From CAJJDF01 sp965657945 (lineage in GTDB: Bacteria > Bacteroidota > Bacteroidia > Flavobacteriales_D > CAJJDF01): 30,757 nt of DNA. Where the stretch lies: NCBI GenBank assembly GCA_965657945.1, contig CBFHPW010000024.1, forward strand, positions 1 through 30,757, read 5' to 3'. This document shows, one piece after another, positions 23,028 to 30,757 of this stretch (its first letter is position 1; every line of letters starts with the position of its first letter). Under the pieces are notes generated by a model. That model was not told the DNA's origin. It made no database searches and was given only the letters and a program-made list of their open reading frames with translations. The position numbers were made by a program, and so were the translations under genes.

Positions 23028-24953
23028 TTACCTCCCCAATTGAGTTAAATTTTTTCTGAGTATGGTAAAGTCTGTCCAAAGGGAGTAATCCTTTGCATAA
23101 ACTCTATCTAGCCTCTTTCTGTTTATAGTGGAGGTGGTTATATCTTTCAAGGATAGAATTCCTTCTTTTATTTTTGGTAGGTCAGAGCTTACATCACCAG
23201 AAGAATATCCAACCCATGACTTTTCTCCCTTCAATACTGACCAAACATTGGAAATGAATTTGAATTTGTTGTTTTGAAATGGAATTAGAATAGGAATTAA
23301 TACGAAACATTTGATGGAGAAACTAATGTCTACCAATCGTTTTAGTCTCCTGTTCTCAATCGATTCTATTCCCAATACCTTGATGGTGTGAAGTTCGCCA
23401 GATGTATTTAAATCTGTGCTTCCCAATACAAACATATCCTTGGTGTGTGCTAGCTTGAACTGAATGTCAGTATCTTGAAAATCAATGAGAGTTTGAATTA
23501 CTGTGTCATAATTCATATTTTCAGCACAAAATATGGCTTCGTTTATTCGGTGTTTTTCTTTCAGTTTTTTTAATTCTTTCAACTCTCCTAAAAATTCTTC
23601 ATTATTGGTGCTTGAAGGAGAAATAGTTCCAACAATGGAGGAATACAATTGTGTGTGCTCGACCAAATTATTCACTTTATCACTTTCTTTTTGATCCCCA
23701 ATAATCACAATTCTTTTTCTGAAAAAATTGATGCGATATTTTTTTATTTTAAAGAAATGTAGAATCCACCTCACACCCGTAAGACCAAACATAATCAATA
23801 GAATTCCTAACAAAGCACTACCCATACTGAAGTAATAATTGCTGGCAACAAATACATAAACTAGGCTTGCGAGCAAAGAGCCTAACGCTACACCCTTTAT
23901 CACTTTCTGGAGTTTTATTGGGCGATCGTAGCCACCAGAAAAGAATACAGCTATCAGAATTAAAACAGAATACACAGCAAATGAAATATTGATGAGCTGC
24001 GGTTGATGAAACAGGCCGTGATCGTCTTGATAGATTGTTTTTACGACATGCAACCCAAAGAAAACGGTGCAAAAATCAATGATTGGTAAAAAGAAAACAG
24101 AAAAGAATCGTTTTATTAAGGCCAAGCTAGCGCTAAAGAAAATCGCTATTTTAATTAGCTTAGAAAATAAACTTGCCTTGCTCGATTCAAAATGTTTTTT
24201 GGCAAAAATGGCCATGGCTTTATAAAAAACATACACATAATTCACACTGCTTTTCTTTGTGCTTTCTCCTTTGTAATGAATTATTGTGGTACCAGGATAA
24301 TAATAGTTTTCGTACCCTCCTTTTTTTATTCTATAAGATAAGTCAATATCTTCGCCATACATAAAAAAGTCTTCGTCTAATAGACCTACTTTGTTCAATG
24401 TTTCCATTCTCATAGTCATAAATGCTCCAGAAAGAACCTCAATTTTATGCGTTTCGTTTTGGTCTAAAAATCCAAGGTGATATTTGCCATATTTTCTTGA
24501 TTTAGGGAAAATTTTTGAAAATCCAAATATTTTGTAAAAAGCCACCTCTGGGGTTGGTAATCCTCTTTTTGATTCGGGTAAAAACTTCCCATTTCCATCA
24601 ATCATTTTTACGCCAAGTCCTCCAGCATCAGGATGTTCATCCATGAAACGAATCACTTTGTCAAAGCTGTCGGATTGAACAAGTGTATCTGGGTTTAACA
24701 GAACCACATATTCCGCTTCTGTCTGCTTTATGGCCTGGTTGTTGGCAGTTGAGAAACCCACATTTTTTTTGTTGGCAATAATTTTCACCTCTGGAAATGA
24801 GTTAGCAACCATCTCTACCGATCCATCTTTCGAATCATTGTCAACAACGTAGACTTCTATTTTATCCAAGTGGGTAGAATTGTAAACGGATTCCAAACAT
24901 TGCTTTAGAAAGTACTTTACATTATAGTTGACTATGATTACAGCTAATTTCAC
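23028..24953 (-). CDS. family 2 glycosyltransferase fused to a degenerate polyprenyl-phosphate sugar-transferase
   Basis: Membrane protein of about 641 residues, likely in surface polysaccharide synthesis. Residues ~1-232 form a GT2 domain: IIVNYNVKYFLKQCLESV, VVDNDSKDG, NVGFSTANNQAI, LLNPDT (metal-binding), and FFMYGEDIDLSYR with the catalytic-type ED. About five membrane helices (265-400) follow. Next is a Rossmann-like part (RIVIIGDQKESDK, ~413-530) as in polyprenyl glycosylphosphotransferases. The end resembles a bacterial sugar transferase: KRLVDISFS, VWSVLKGEKSWVGYS and YSLWTDFTILRKNL. The usual QxRxG and KFRSM catalytic stretch between them is missing. GTG-24953 was chosen as it gives MKLAVIIVNYN; a TTG two codons upstream is possible. 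Confidence 0.85.
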   Translation of the reverse strand: MKLAVIIVNYNVKYFLKQCLESVYNSTHLDKIEVYVVDNDSKDGSVEMVANSFPEVKIIANKKNVGFSTANNQAIKQTEAEYVVLLNPDTLVQSDSFDKVIRFMDEHPDAGGLGVKMIDGNGKFLPESKRGLPTPEVAFYKIFGFSKIFPKSRKYGKYHLGFLDQNETHKIEVLSGAFMTMRMETLNKVGLLDEDFFMYGEDIDLSYRIKKGGYENYYYPGTTIIHYKGESTKKSSVNYVYVFYKAMAIFAKKHFESSKASLFSKLIKIAIFFSASLALIKRFFSVFFLPIIDFCTVFFGLHVVKTIYQDDHGLFHQPQLINISFAVYSVLILIAVFFSGGYDRPIKLQKVIKGVALGSLLASLVYVFVASNYYFSMGSALLGILLIMFGLTGVRWILHFFKIKKYRINFFRKRIVIIGDQKESDKVNNLVEHTQLYSSIVGTISPSSTNNEEFLGELKELKKLKEKHRINEAIFCAENMNYDTVIQTLIDFQDTDIQFKLAHTKDMFVLGSTDLNTSGELHTIKVLGIESIENRRLKRLVDISFSIKCFVLIPILIPFQNNKFKFISNVWSVLKGEKSWVGYSSGDVSSDLPKIKEGILSLKDITTSTINRKRLDRVYAKDYSLWTDFTILRKNLTQLGR

Positions 24954-25124
24954 TCCCAAATGTAACCGATTCCTTTTTTATAAAGAAACATTCATGCAGA
25001 AATTAGGTTCTATTTTTTGACCAATAAATCATTTAAAGCTATAAATAATCGAATTATAGTTAAAAATATAGGGGGTGTTGATAAAATTTAACTTAAAATT
25101 TATCTCTGACCCCCTTAAATGAAT

Positions 25125-25132
25125 TATATTTG
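25125..25132 (+). promoter_or_regulatory. -7 element for the glutamine synthetase gene
   Basis: TATATTTG matches TAnnTTTG fully, 29 bases before the ATG at 25162. No -33 TTG at the normal distance, so an activator or a weak -33 may be involved. Confidence 0.5.
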
Positions 25133-25161
25133 TTTAAATTTTTATAAAAAATAAAGAAATC

Positions 25162-27348
25162 ATGGCTCAAACTAGATTCAATGCTCTTGAAACTATAAAT
25201 AGTAGAAAAGCGAAGGAAATGAAAATTACACCTCAAAAAATTTCAGAAATTTTTGCGATGGATGTATTCACTGACGACAAAATGAGAAATCATGTGTCGG
25301 GAGAAGTATTCAAAAGTGTTCAAAAATCGATTAACGATGGAACGCGAATTGATAGAGAAGTTGCAAATCAAGTTGCCAATGCAATGAAGGAGTGGGCGGT
25401 GCAAAGAGGTGTAACACACTACACGCATTGGTTTCAACCTTTAACAGGATCAACAGCAGAAAAACACGATGCATTTTTTGAAACTTCTGAAAATGGAGCA
25501 ATAGAAAAATTTAAGGGAGAGTTGTTGGTTCAGCAAGAGCCAGATGCTTCCAGTTTTCCTAATGGTGGGATAAGAAATACTTTTGAAGCGAGAGGATACA
25601 CCGCTTGGGATCCATCATCACCCGCATTTATAATGGGAACAACCTTATGTATTCCTACCATATTTATTGCCTATACTGGAGAAGCTTTGGATAATAAGAT
25701 GCCTTTGTTAAAAGCACTACATAAAGTAGATGAGGCAGCTACTGCTGTTTGTCAATATTTTGATAAAAATATCAATAGAGTTCAGGCAACACTAGGGTGG
25801 GAGCAGGAATACTTCTTAATAGATTCTGCCTTGTACAACGCACGTCCAGATATTATGATGACAGGTAGAGCTCTTTTTGGACACAAACCGGCCAAAGGTC
25901 AGCAATTGGACGATCATTATTTCGGTACAATTTCGGATAGGGTTACTGCTTTTATGAGAGATTTTGAAAAGCAATCTCTTAAACTTGGAATTCCGGTAAA
26001 AACAAGACACAATGAAGTAGCCCCTAATCAGTTTGAGTGTGCACCAATTTTTGAAGAAACAAATCTTGCTGTGGACCACAATTTATTGTTAATGGATGTG
26101 ATGGAGAAAGTTGCCGAAGAGCACAATTTTAAAGTTTTATTACACGAAAAACCATTTGCAGGGTTAAATGGTTCAGGGAAACACAATAACTGGTCTTTGT
26201 CTACCAATACGGGAGTTAACTTATTGCAACCAGGAAAAAACCCTAAAGAAAACATTCGTTTTTTAACTTTCTTTGTCAATACAATTAAAGCTATTCATGA
26301 TTATTCCGATATTTTGAGATCAAGTATTGCAACAGCCAGTAATGACCATCGATTGGGTGGACACGAAGCTCCACCGGCAATCATTTCGGTTTTCATTGGG
26401 CAGCAATTAACAAAAATGTTAGATAATTTGGAGAAAAACGTGAAATCTGGTACAATGACTCCAGATGAAAAAACAGCGTTGAAACTAAATATTGGAAAGA
26501 TACCTGAGTTGATGTTGGATAATACAGATCGTAACAGAACTTCTCCATTTGCATTTACCGGGAATAAATTTGAGTTTAGGGCAGTTGGTTCAACAGCAAA
26601 TTGTGCTACTCCAATGATTGCACTAAACACAATAATTGCCAAGCAATTGCAAGAGTTCAAAAATTCTACCGATGCTCGAATAAAGAAAGGAGAGAAGAAA
26701 GATATGGCGATTCTCAAAGAGATTCAGAAACTAATCAAAGAATCCAAAATTATTCGTTTTGAAGGAAATGGTTACGGAGATGAATGGGTAAAAGAAGCTG
26801 AAAAACGAGGGCTATCTAATTTGAAAGACACACCAAGAGCGGTACAAAAAGTATCAGAAAAGAAATACGTTGACTTATTCTCAGAAATGGGGATTTTTAC
26901 TGAAGTGGAATACCATGCAAGGCAAGAAATTCAATTGGAGATGTACCAGTTACAGATTCAAATTGAAGGAAGAATGCTCGGTGATTTGGCTCAGAACCAT
27001 ATTATACCTGCTGCAGTAAAATATCAAAATGTACTGTTGCAGAATGTAACAGGAATGAAATCTATTTTTAGTGAAAAAGAATTTAAAGATAATTGTTATA
27101 CTCAATTAAGCGTGTTGAGCGAATTATCCACTCATCTTACAGCTCTAAAAAAGAATTTGGAAACTATGTTGGACATGAGAAAAAAAGCAAACAAGATTGA
27201 AGATCCATTTGACAAGGCAGTTGCATACTGCGACACGGTAAAAATTCATTTTGATACAATTGCCTACCACGTGAATAAGCTGGAAATATTGATAGATGAT
27301 TCCATGTGGCCGATGCCCAAATTAAGAGAATTATTGTTTACAAAATAA
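25162..27348 (+). CDS. glnN: glutamine synthetase type III
   Basis: Makes glutamine from glutamate, ammonia and ATP. The 728-residue length and long N-terminal region (GSIII_N, about 1-230) mark the large type III class common in Bacteroidota. Catalytic segments: GWEQEYFLID (Glu ligands), KTRHNEVAPNQFECAPIFEE, HEKPFAGLNGSGKHNNWSLS (ATP and ammonium site), RLGGHEAPPAIISVFIG (type III signature), and NRTSPFAFTGNKFEFRAVGS. A helical C-terminal part ends MWPMPKLRELLFTK. It is monocistronic between its own promoter and terminator. The ATG has no competing start. Confidence 0.96.
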   Translation: MAQTRFNALETINSRKAKEMKITPQKISEIFAMDVFTDDKMRNHVSGEVFKSVQKSINDGTRIDREVANQVANAMKEWAVQRGVTHYTHWFQPLTGSTAEKHDAFFETSENGAIEKFKGELLVQQEPDASSFPNGGIRNTFEARGYTAWDPSSPAFIMGTTLCIPTIFIAYTGEALDNKMPLLKALHKVDEAATAVCQYFDKNINRVQATLGWEQEYFLIDSALYNARPDIMMTGRALFGHKPAKGQQLDDHYFGTISDRVTAFMRDFEKQSLKLGIPVKTRHNEVAPNQFECAPIFEETNLAVDHNLLLMDVMEKVAEEHNFKVLLHEKPFAGLNGSGKHNNWSLSTNTGVNLLQPGKNPKENIRFLTFFVNTIKAIHDYSDILRSSIATASNDHRLGGHEAPPAIISVFIGQQLTKMLDNLEKNVKSGTMTPDEKTALKLNIGKIPELMLDNTDRNRTSPFAFTGNKFEFRAVGSTANCATPMIALNTIIAKQLQEFKNSTDARIKKGEKKDMAILKEIQKLIKESKIIRFEGNGYGDEWVKEAEKRGLSNLKDTPRAVQKVSEKKYVDLFSEMGIFTEVEYHARQEIQLEMYQLQIQIEGRMLGDLAQNHIIPAAVKYQNVLLQNVTGMKSIFSEKEFKDNCYTQLSVLSELSTHLTALKKNLETMLDMRKKANKIEDPFDKAVAYCDTVKIHFDTIAYHVNKLEILIDDSMWPMPKLRELLFTK

Positions 27349-27370
27349 GAGGAAATCTTAACAAAATGGT

Positions 27371-27405
27371 AAGGAGGTACTTGAAGCAAGTTACCTCCTT
27401 TTTTT
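27371..27405 (+). terminator. intrinsic terminator after glutamine synthetase
   Basis: Long hairpin: AAGGAGGTACTTG pairs with CAAG-T-TACCTCCTT (13 pairs, one bulged T) over a 3-base loop, followed by a T-run. It lies 22 bases after the stop. Confidence 0.9.
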
Positions 27406-27444
27406 ATACATTTACGACTCTATCAAAACATCGAAATTTCTTTC

Positions 27445-29844
27445 ATGCACAATTTCTTACCTCTTACCTTTTTTTTATTTTTATCTTGTTTTGGGTTAAC
27501 CCAAAATACCACTATTAGTGGAACTCTAAAAGACTCTCAATCTGGAGAAACTCTTATTGGAGCAACTATTTTTGTAAATGAATTAAAGCTTGGAGCGTCA
27601 ACAAATGTGTACGGTTTTTATTCGCTTACAATTCCTCCAGGTTCGTATACCATTACTTTTTCATACATAGGTTACAGAGACGTTACTCAGAAGATAGAAC
27701 TGAACGAAAGCACCAAAATCAATCAAGAATTAACAAGCTCTGATGTGGTGATAAATGAATTCAAAGTAGAAGCCGAACGAGGAGACGAAAACACGAAAAG
27801 CACACAAATGGGTACGGTAGAATTGGATGTGGAACAGATAAAAAATTTACCCGCATTCATGGGAGAGGTAGATGTGCTCAAAACGATACAATTACTGCCA
27901 GGGGTTCAGTCCTCGGGCGAGGGAAACACCGGGTTTTATGTAAGGGGTGGAGGACCTGATCAAAATTTAATCATGCTTGATGAAGCGGTGGTTTACAACG
28001 CGGCACATTTATTTGGTTTCTTTTCGGTTTTTAATGCAGATGCTATCAAGAACGTGAATTTGATAAAAGGAGGAATGCCCGCTAATTATGGTGGAAGACT
28101 TTCTTCAGTGCTCGATATTTCGATGAAAGAAGGAAATGACAGAAGTTTTCATGGAGCAGGCGGTATTGGCCTTATTGCTTCTAGATTAACTTTAGAAGGA
28201 CCCATTCAAAAGAACAAGAGTTCGTTTATTGTATCCGGAAGAAGAACTTACATTTCTGAGTTGGCACAGCCTTTTATCAAAGAGGATGCACCCATCAAGG
28301 GATCTGGATACTATTTTTATGATTTGAATGCTAAATTGAATTACCAGATTTCGGAGAAGGATAAGCTTTTTTTGAGCGGATATTTTGGCAAAGATGTATT
28401 TACTTATGCTCAAGCCGAATCGGGATTTACCATTAATATTCCTTGGGGAAATGCAACGGCAGCATTAAGGTGGAACCATATATTTTCTGATAAATTATTC
28501 CTGAATACCACAGCCATCTATAGTTCTTATGATTTTACATTCGAAGGCAGGCAAGAAGATTTTAGCTTTGGTTTGTATTCGGGAATAAGAGATTGGAACA
28601 TAAAAGCAGATTTTAGTTATTACCCCAATCCTAAGAACACGATCAAATTTGGTGCGAATTACACCTACCATACTTTTATTCCTAATAATGTTACCGCCAC
28701 ACAAGGCAATACTGAATTTGACCTAGGCGGAGCGGTAAGACTATACGCAAACGAGGGTGCAATTTATTTCTTGGATGACATTGAATTGTCTCCTTTGTTA
28801 AAATTAAATGCCGGAATCAGGTTATCTAGTTTTCAACACATTGGTCCTTTCAAGAGGTATGTAAAAGACAACGAGGGAAATGTGCTGGAAGAAATAGACT
28901 ATGAACAATTTCAATCTTTGAAAACATTTGTAAGACCAGAACCAAGGCTAACTGGTAGGTACACACTCAATGAATCCAGCTCTATGAAATTTGGCGCCAC
29001 TCTCAATTATCAATACATGCACTTAGTATCAGTTGGAGGAAATTCATTGCCCACAGATCTCTGGATTCCCTCTACTGATATTGTAAAACCACAGCAGGCC
29101 TCGCAAGTTAATCTAGGTTATTTTAAAAACTTTAAAAAAAACACCTACGAAGCTTCAGTAGAATTGTACTACAAGGATTTACGCAATTTGGTTGAGTTTA
29201 AAGATGGTGCAGACCCAAGTGATGGGGTAAATGACAACATTGATAACCAACTAACTTTTGGAAAAGGATATTCGTATGGAGCTGAGCTGTTTGTTAAGAA
29301 ATCGCTCGGGACATTAACTGGGTGGATAGGGTACACTTGGTCCAGAACAATGAGGCAGTTTGATGAGTTGAATCAAGGAAAAGAGTATCCTGCAAAATTT
29401 GATAGACGACACGACTTATCTGTAACCGCTAGTTACAAGTTAGGCGAAAGATGGACTTTTGGGGCTATTTTTGTGTATGCAACGGGTAATGCTATTACCT
29501 TGCCAGCTTCCAAGTATTTCATAGAAGGAGAACTATTGGTCGAATATGCTGATAGAAATAGCTACCGAATGGCACCTTATCATCGAGCGGATATTTCGGC
29601 TACCTTTGAGGGGAAGAAACAAAAAGAATACAAGGACATAGAAACTGGGGAAATAAGAAAGGTGAAAAAGAGGTTTACTTCAAGCTGGAATTTTTCGGTA
29701 TTCAATCTTTACAACCGCAGAAACCCTTATTTTATTTATTTCGATAGTTCGGGCGGTTTTGCTCAAGGAACATTAGATGTTTCTGCTATTCAGGTTTCTT
29801 TGTTTCCTATTTTACCCTCAGTCACTTGGAATTTTAGTTTTTAA
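27445..29844 (+). CDS. TonB-dependent outer membrane receptor with carboxypeptidase-like N-domain
   Basis: Outer-membrane active-transport channel powered by TonB; ligand unknown. Signal peptide MHNFLPLTFFLFLSCFGLTQ (20). Next is a carboxypeptidase-regulatory-like beta-sandwich (about 22-105: GTLKDSQSGETLIGATIFV ... GFYSLTIPPGSYTITFSYIGY). The plug domain follows (about 125-235: LPGVQSSGEGNTGFYVRGGG, MLDEAVVYNAAHLFGFFSVF, GGMPANYGGRLSSVLDI). The rest is a beta-barrel of alternating hydrophobic and aromatic strands ending in WNFSF, the C-terminal aromatic needed for barrel assembly. 799 residues, complete. The next gene, DUF4249, starts 13 bases later, and such receptor/DUF4249 pairs are common in the phylum. 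Confidence 0.93.
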   Translation: MHNFLPLTFFLFLSCFGLTQNTTISGTLKDSQSGETLIGATIFVNELKLGASTNVYGFYSLTIPPGSYTITFSYIGYRDVTQKIELNESTKINQELTSSDVVINEFKVEAERGDENTKSTQMGTVELDVEQIKNLPAFMGEVDVLKTIQLLPGVQSSGEGNTGFYVRGGGPDQNLIMLDEAVVYNAAHLFGFFSVFNADAIKNVNLIKGGMPANYGGRLSSVLDISMKEGNDRSFHGAGGIGLIASRLTLEGPIQKNKSSFIVSGRRTYISELAQPFIKEDAPIKGSGYYFYDLNAKLNYQISEKDKLFLSGYFGKDVFTYAQAESGFTINIPWGNATAALRWNHIFSDKLFLNTTAIYSSYDFTFEGRQEDFSFGLYSGIRDWNIKADFSYYPNPKNTIKFGANYTYHTFIPNNVTATQGNTEFDLGGAVRLYANEGAIYFLDDIELSPLLKLNAGIRLSSFQHIGPFKRYVKDNEGNVLEEIDYEQFQSLKTFVRPEPRLTGRYTLNESSSMKFGATLNYQYMHLVSVGGNSLPTDLWIPSTDIVKPQQASQVNLGYFKNFKKNTYEASVELYYKDLRNLVEFKDGADPSDGVNDNIDNQLTFGKGYSYGAELFVKKSLGTLTGWIGYTWSRTMRQFDELNQGKEYPAKFDRRHDLSVTASYKLGERWTFGAIFVYATGNAITLPASKYFIEGELLVEYADRNSYRMAPYHRADISATFEGKKQKEYKDIETGEIRKVKKRFTSSWNFSVFNLYNRRNPYFIYFDSSGGFAQGTLDVSAIQVSLFPILPSVTWNFSF

Positions 29845-29857
29845 AAAAATAATAGCT

Positions 29858-30757
29858 ATGAACAATATTGTGCGGATTTTGGTTGTCTTTTCTCTTTTGC
29901 TTTTTGTGAGCTCTTGCGAAAAAGAAATCGATGTAGATTTACCTCGGCCAGAAGAAAAATTAATTGTGGAAGGAGTTATCGAAACGGATCAGTTTCCATA
30001 CGTAGTGTTAAGTAAATCTACAGGGTATTTTGATCCAACTGATGCCCAATCGGTAGCCAATAGTTATGTTTCAGATGCTGTCATATCTATTTCAGATGGA
30101 ACAGTAACCAATCAAATGACTAAGATTTGTTCAAGTACGCTATCTGCAGCTCAACAAAAAGAATTGAGTGATTTACTTGGGATTCCGGTAGAACTTTTGA
30201 AAAGTTACGATATTTGTGGTTTTGTAGATCTTTCTATGGTGGGTGAAGTAGGTAAGTCTTACACTATTTCCATAGATTGGAAAGGAAATAATTACCAAGG
30301 AACAACCCAGCTAGTTGAGCCAGTTCCGCTCGATTCTTCTTGGTTCGAAGTATTCGGAGACAGAGACTCTCTCGGTTTTTTATATGCCGAAATGAGCGAG
30401 CCCGCAGGGGAAAAGAACTTTTATAGATGGTTTGCTCAAAGAATAAATTCTTATCGATACGGAAGCCTAAAAGGACAACAAAAAGATGACAATTTTTTAC
30501 TTCCTTCTAGCTCTGTTTTTGATGATGAATTTGTAAATGGAACCACCTTTGAGTTTGGCTACGGAAGACCTGTTGCCTCCGATAAATTTGACGATCAAGC
30601 GCCTGAACGTGGATTTTACAAAGTAGGTGATACCGTTATAGTAAAGTTCTGCTCCATTGACAATGGAGTGTATACTTTTGTTAGTACGGCTGAAGAACAA
30701 ATTTTATCTACCGGGAGTCCTTTTGCCACTCCTGTGAATGTTCCCTCCAATATCTCG
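29858..30757 (+). CDS. DUF4249 family lipoprotein, 3' end outside the window
   Basis: Partner gene of the TonB-dependent receptor. From ATG-29858, 300 codons stay open to the window end. It begins MNNIVRILVVFSLLLFVSSC, a lipoprotein signal with Cys20, followed by EKEIDVDLPRPEEKLIVEG, the usual DUF4249 opening. The body is beta-rich: YVVLSKSTGYF, SDAVISISDG, GKSYTISIDWKGNNYQGTTQL. DUF4249 proteins are thought to be surface-exposed, substrate-binding partners of the adjacent receptor, by analogy with SusD (inference). The stop lies outside the window. Confidence 0.85.
   Translation, partial: MNNIVRILVVFSLLLFVSSCEKEIDVDLPRPEEKLIVEGVIETDQFPYVVLSKSTGYFDPTDAQSVANSYVSDAVISISDGTVTNQMTKICSSTLSAAQQKELSDLLGIPVELLKSYDICGFVDLSMVGEVGKSYTISIDWKGNNYQGTTQLVEPVPLDSSWFEVFGDRDSLGFLYAEMSEPAGEKNFYRWFAQRINSYRYGSLKGQQKDDNFLLPSSSVFDDEFVNGTTFEFGYGRPVASDKFDDQAPERGFYKVGDTVIVKFCSIDNGVYTFVSTAEEQILSTGSPFATPVNVPSNIS

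Noticed and set aside
26301..26717. 138-codon open frame antisense to glutamine synthetase
   Set aside because: The opposite strand encodes conserved glutamine synthetase motifs; the antisense product has biased, low-information composition.

Overview
The window is AT-rich, densely coded DNA from a member of the Bacteroidota, most likely Flavobacteriia; family level (for example Crocinitomicaceae- or Cryomorphaceae-like) is a guess. The evidence is a type IX secretion sorting tail, a TonB-dependent receptor paired with a DUF4249 lipoprotein, a type III glutamine synthetase, the DUF1599 and BT_3928/DoxX gene pair, DUF4924, a FeoB-associated Cys-rich peptide, and promoters with the TAnnTTTG -7 element of Bacteroidota. 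No rRNA, tRNA, CRISPR array, prophage or intact insertion sequence was seen. The window is mostly ordinary chromosome.

Layout. 1-845: an alpha/beta hydrolase cut by the left edge. 906-1757 (-): dihydropteroate synthase, head to head with 1778-5525 (+): DUF1599, BT_3928/DoxX, YihY and shikimate kinase. 5522-5920 (-): a dead lipoprotein gene whose frame is kept but which carries three in-frame stops. 5921-6213: non-coding, with an inverted pair of REP-like palindromes. 6214-8705 (-): a DPP IV-type lipoprotein peptidase and a small membrane protein. 8862-11253 (+): the ferrous iron uptake operon feoA-feoB-Cys-rich peptide, with genes overlapping by ATGA, behind a palindrome and a -7 box. 11338-12405 (+): serC, ending at a bidirectional terminator shared with a T9SS-secreted choice-of-anchor I protein (12476-14257, -).

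14352-16472 (-): a metallo-beta-lactamase-fold hydrolase, an exported protein of unknown function and a small CxxC protein. 16580-17761 (+): lipoprotein MsrB and a Nudix CoA-pyrophosphatase-like protein. 17939-19602 (+): citrate synthase and a small lipoprotein, with a terminator. 19657-21562 (-): coaD and a TlpA-like protein that has lost its CxxC. 21742-23024 (+): OmpH/Skp-like protein and DUF4924. 23028-24953 (-): a glycosyltransferase 2 fused to a degenerate polyprenyl-phosphate sugar-transferase module. 25162-27348 (+): glutamine synthetase III and its terminator. 27445 to the right edge (+): TonB-dependent receptor and a DUF4249 lipoprotein, open at the edge.

The genes serve core metabolism (folate, shikimate, serine, citrate, CoA, ammonia assimilation), iron uptake and envelope functions. 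No defence island or clear new multi-gene system was found. The best leads are the triple-nonsense lipoprotein pseudogene, the glycosyltransferase/degenerate sugar-transferase fusion, the REP-like pair and the three-gene operon at 14352-16472.
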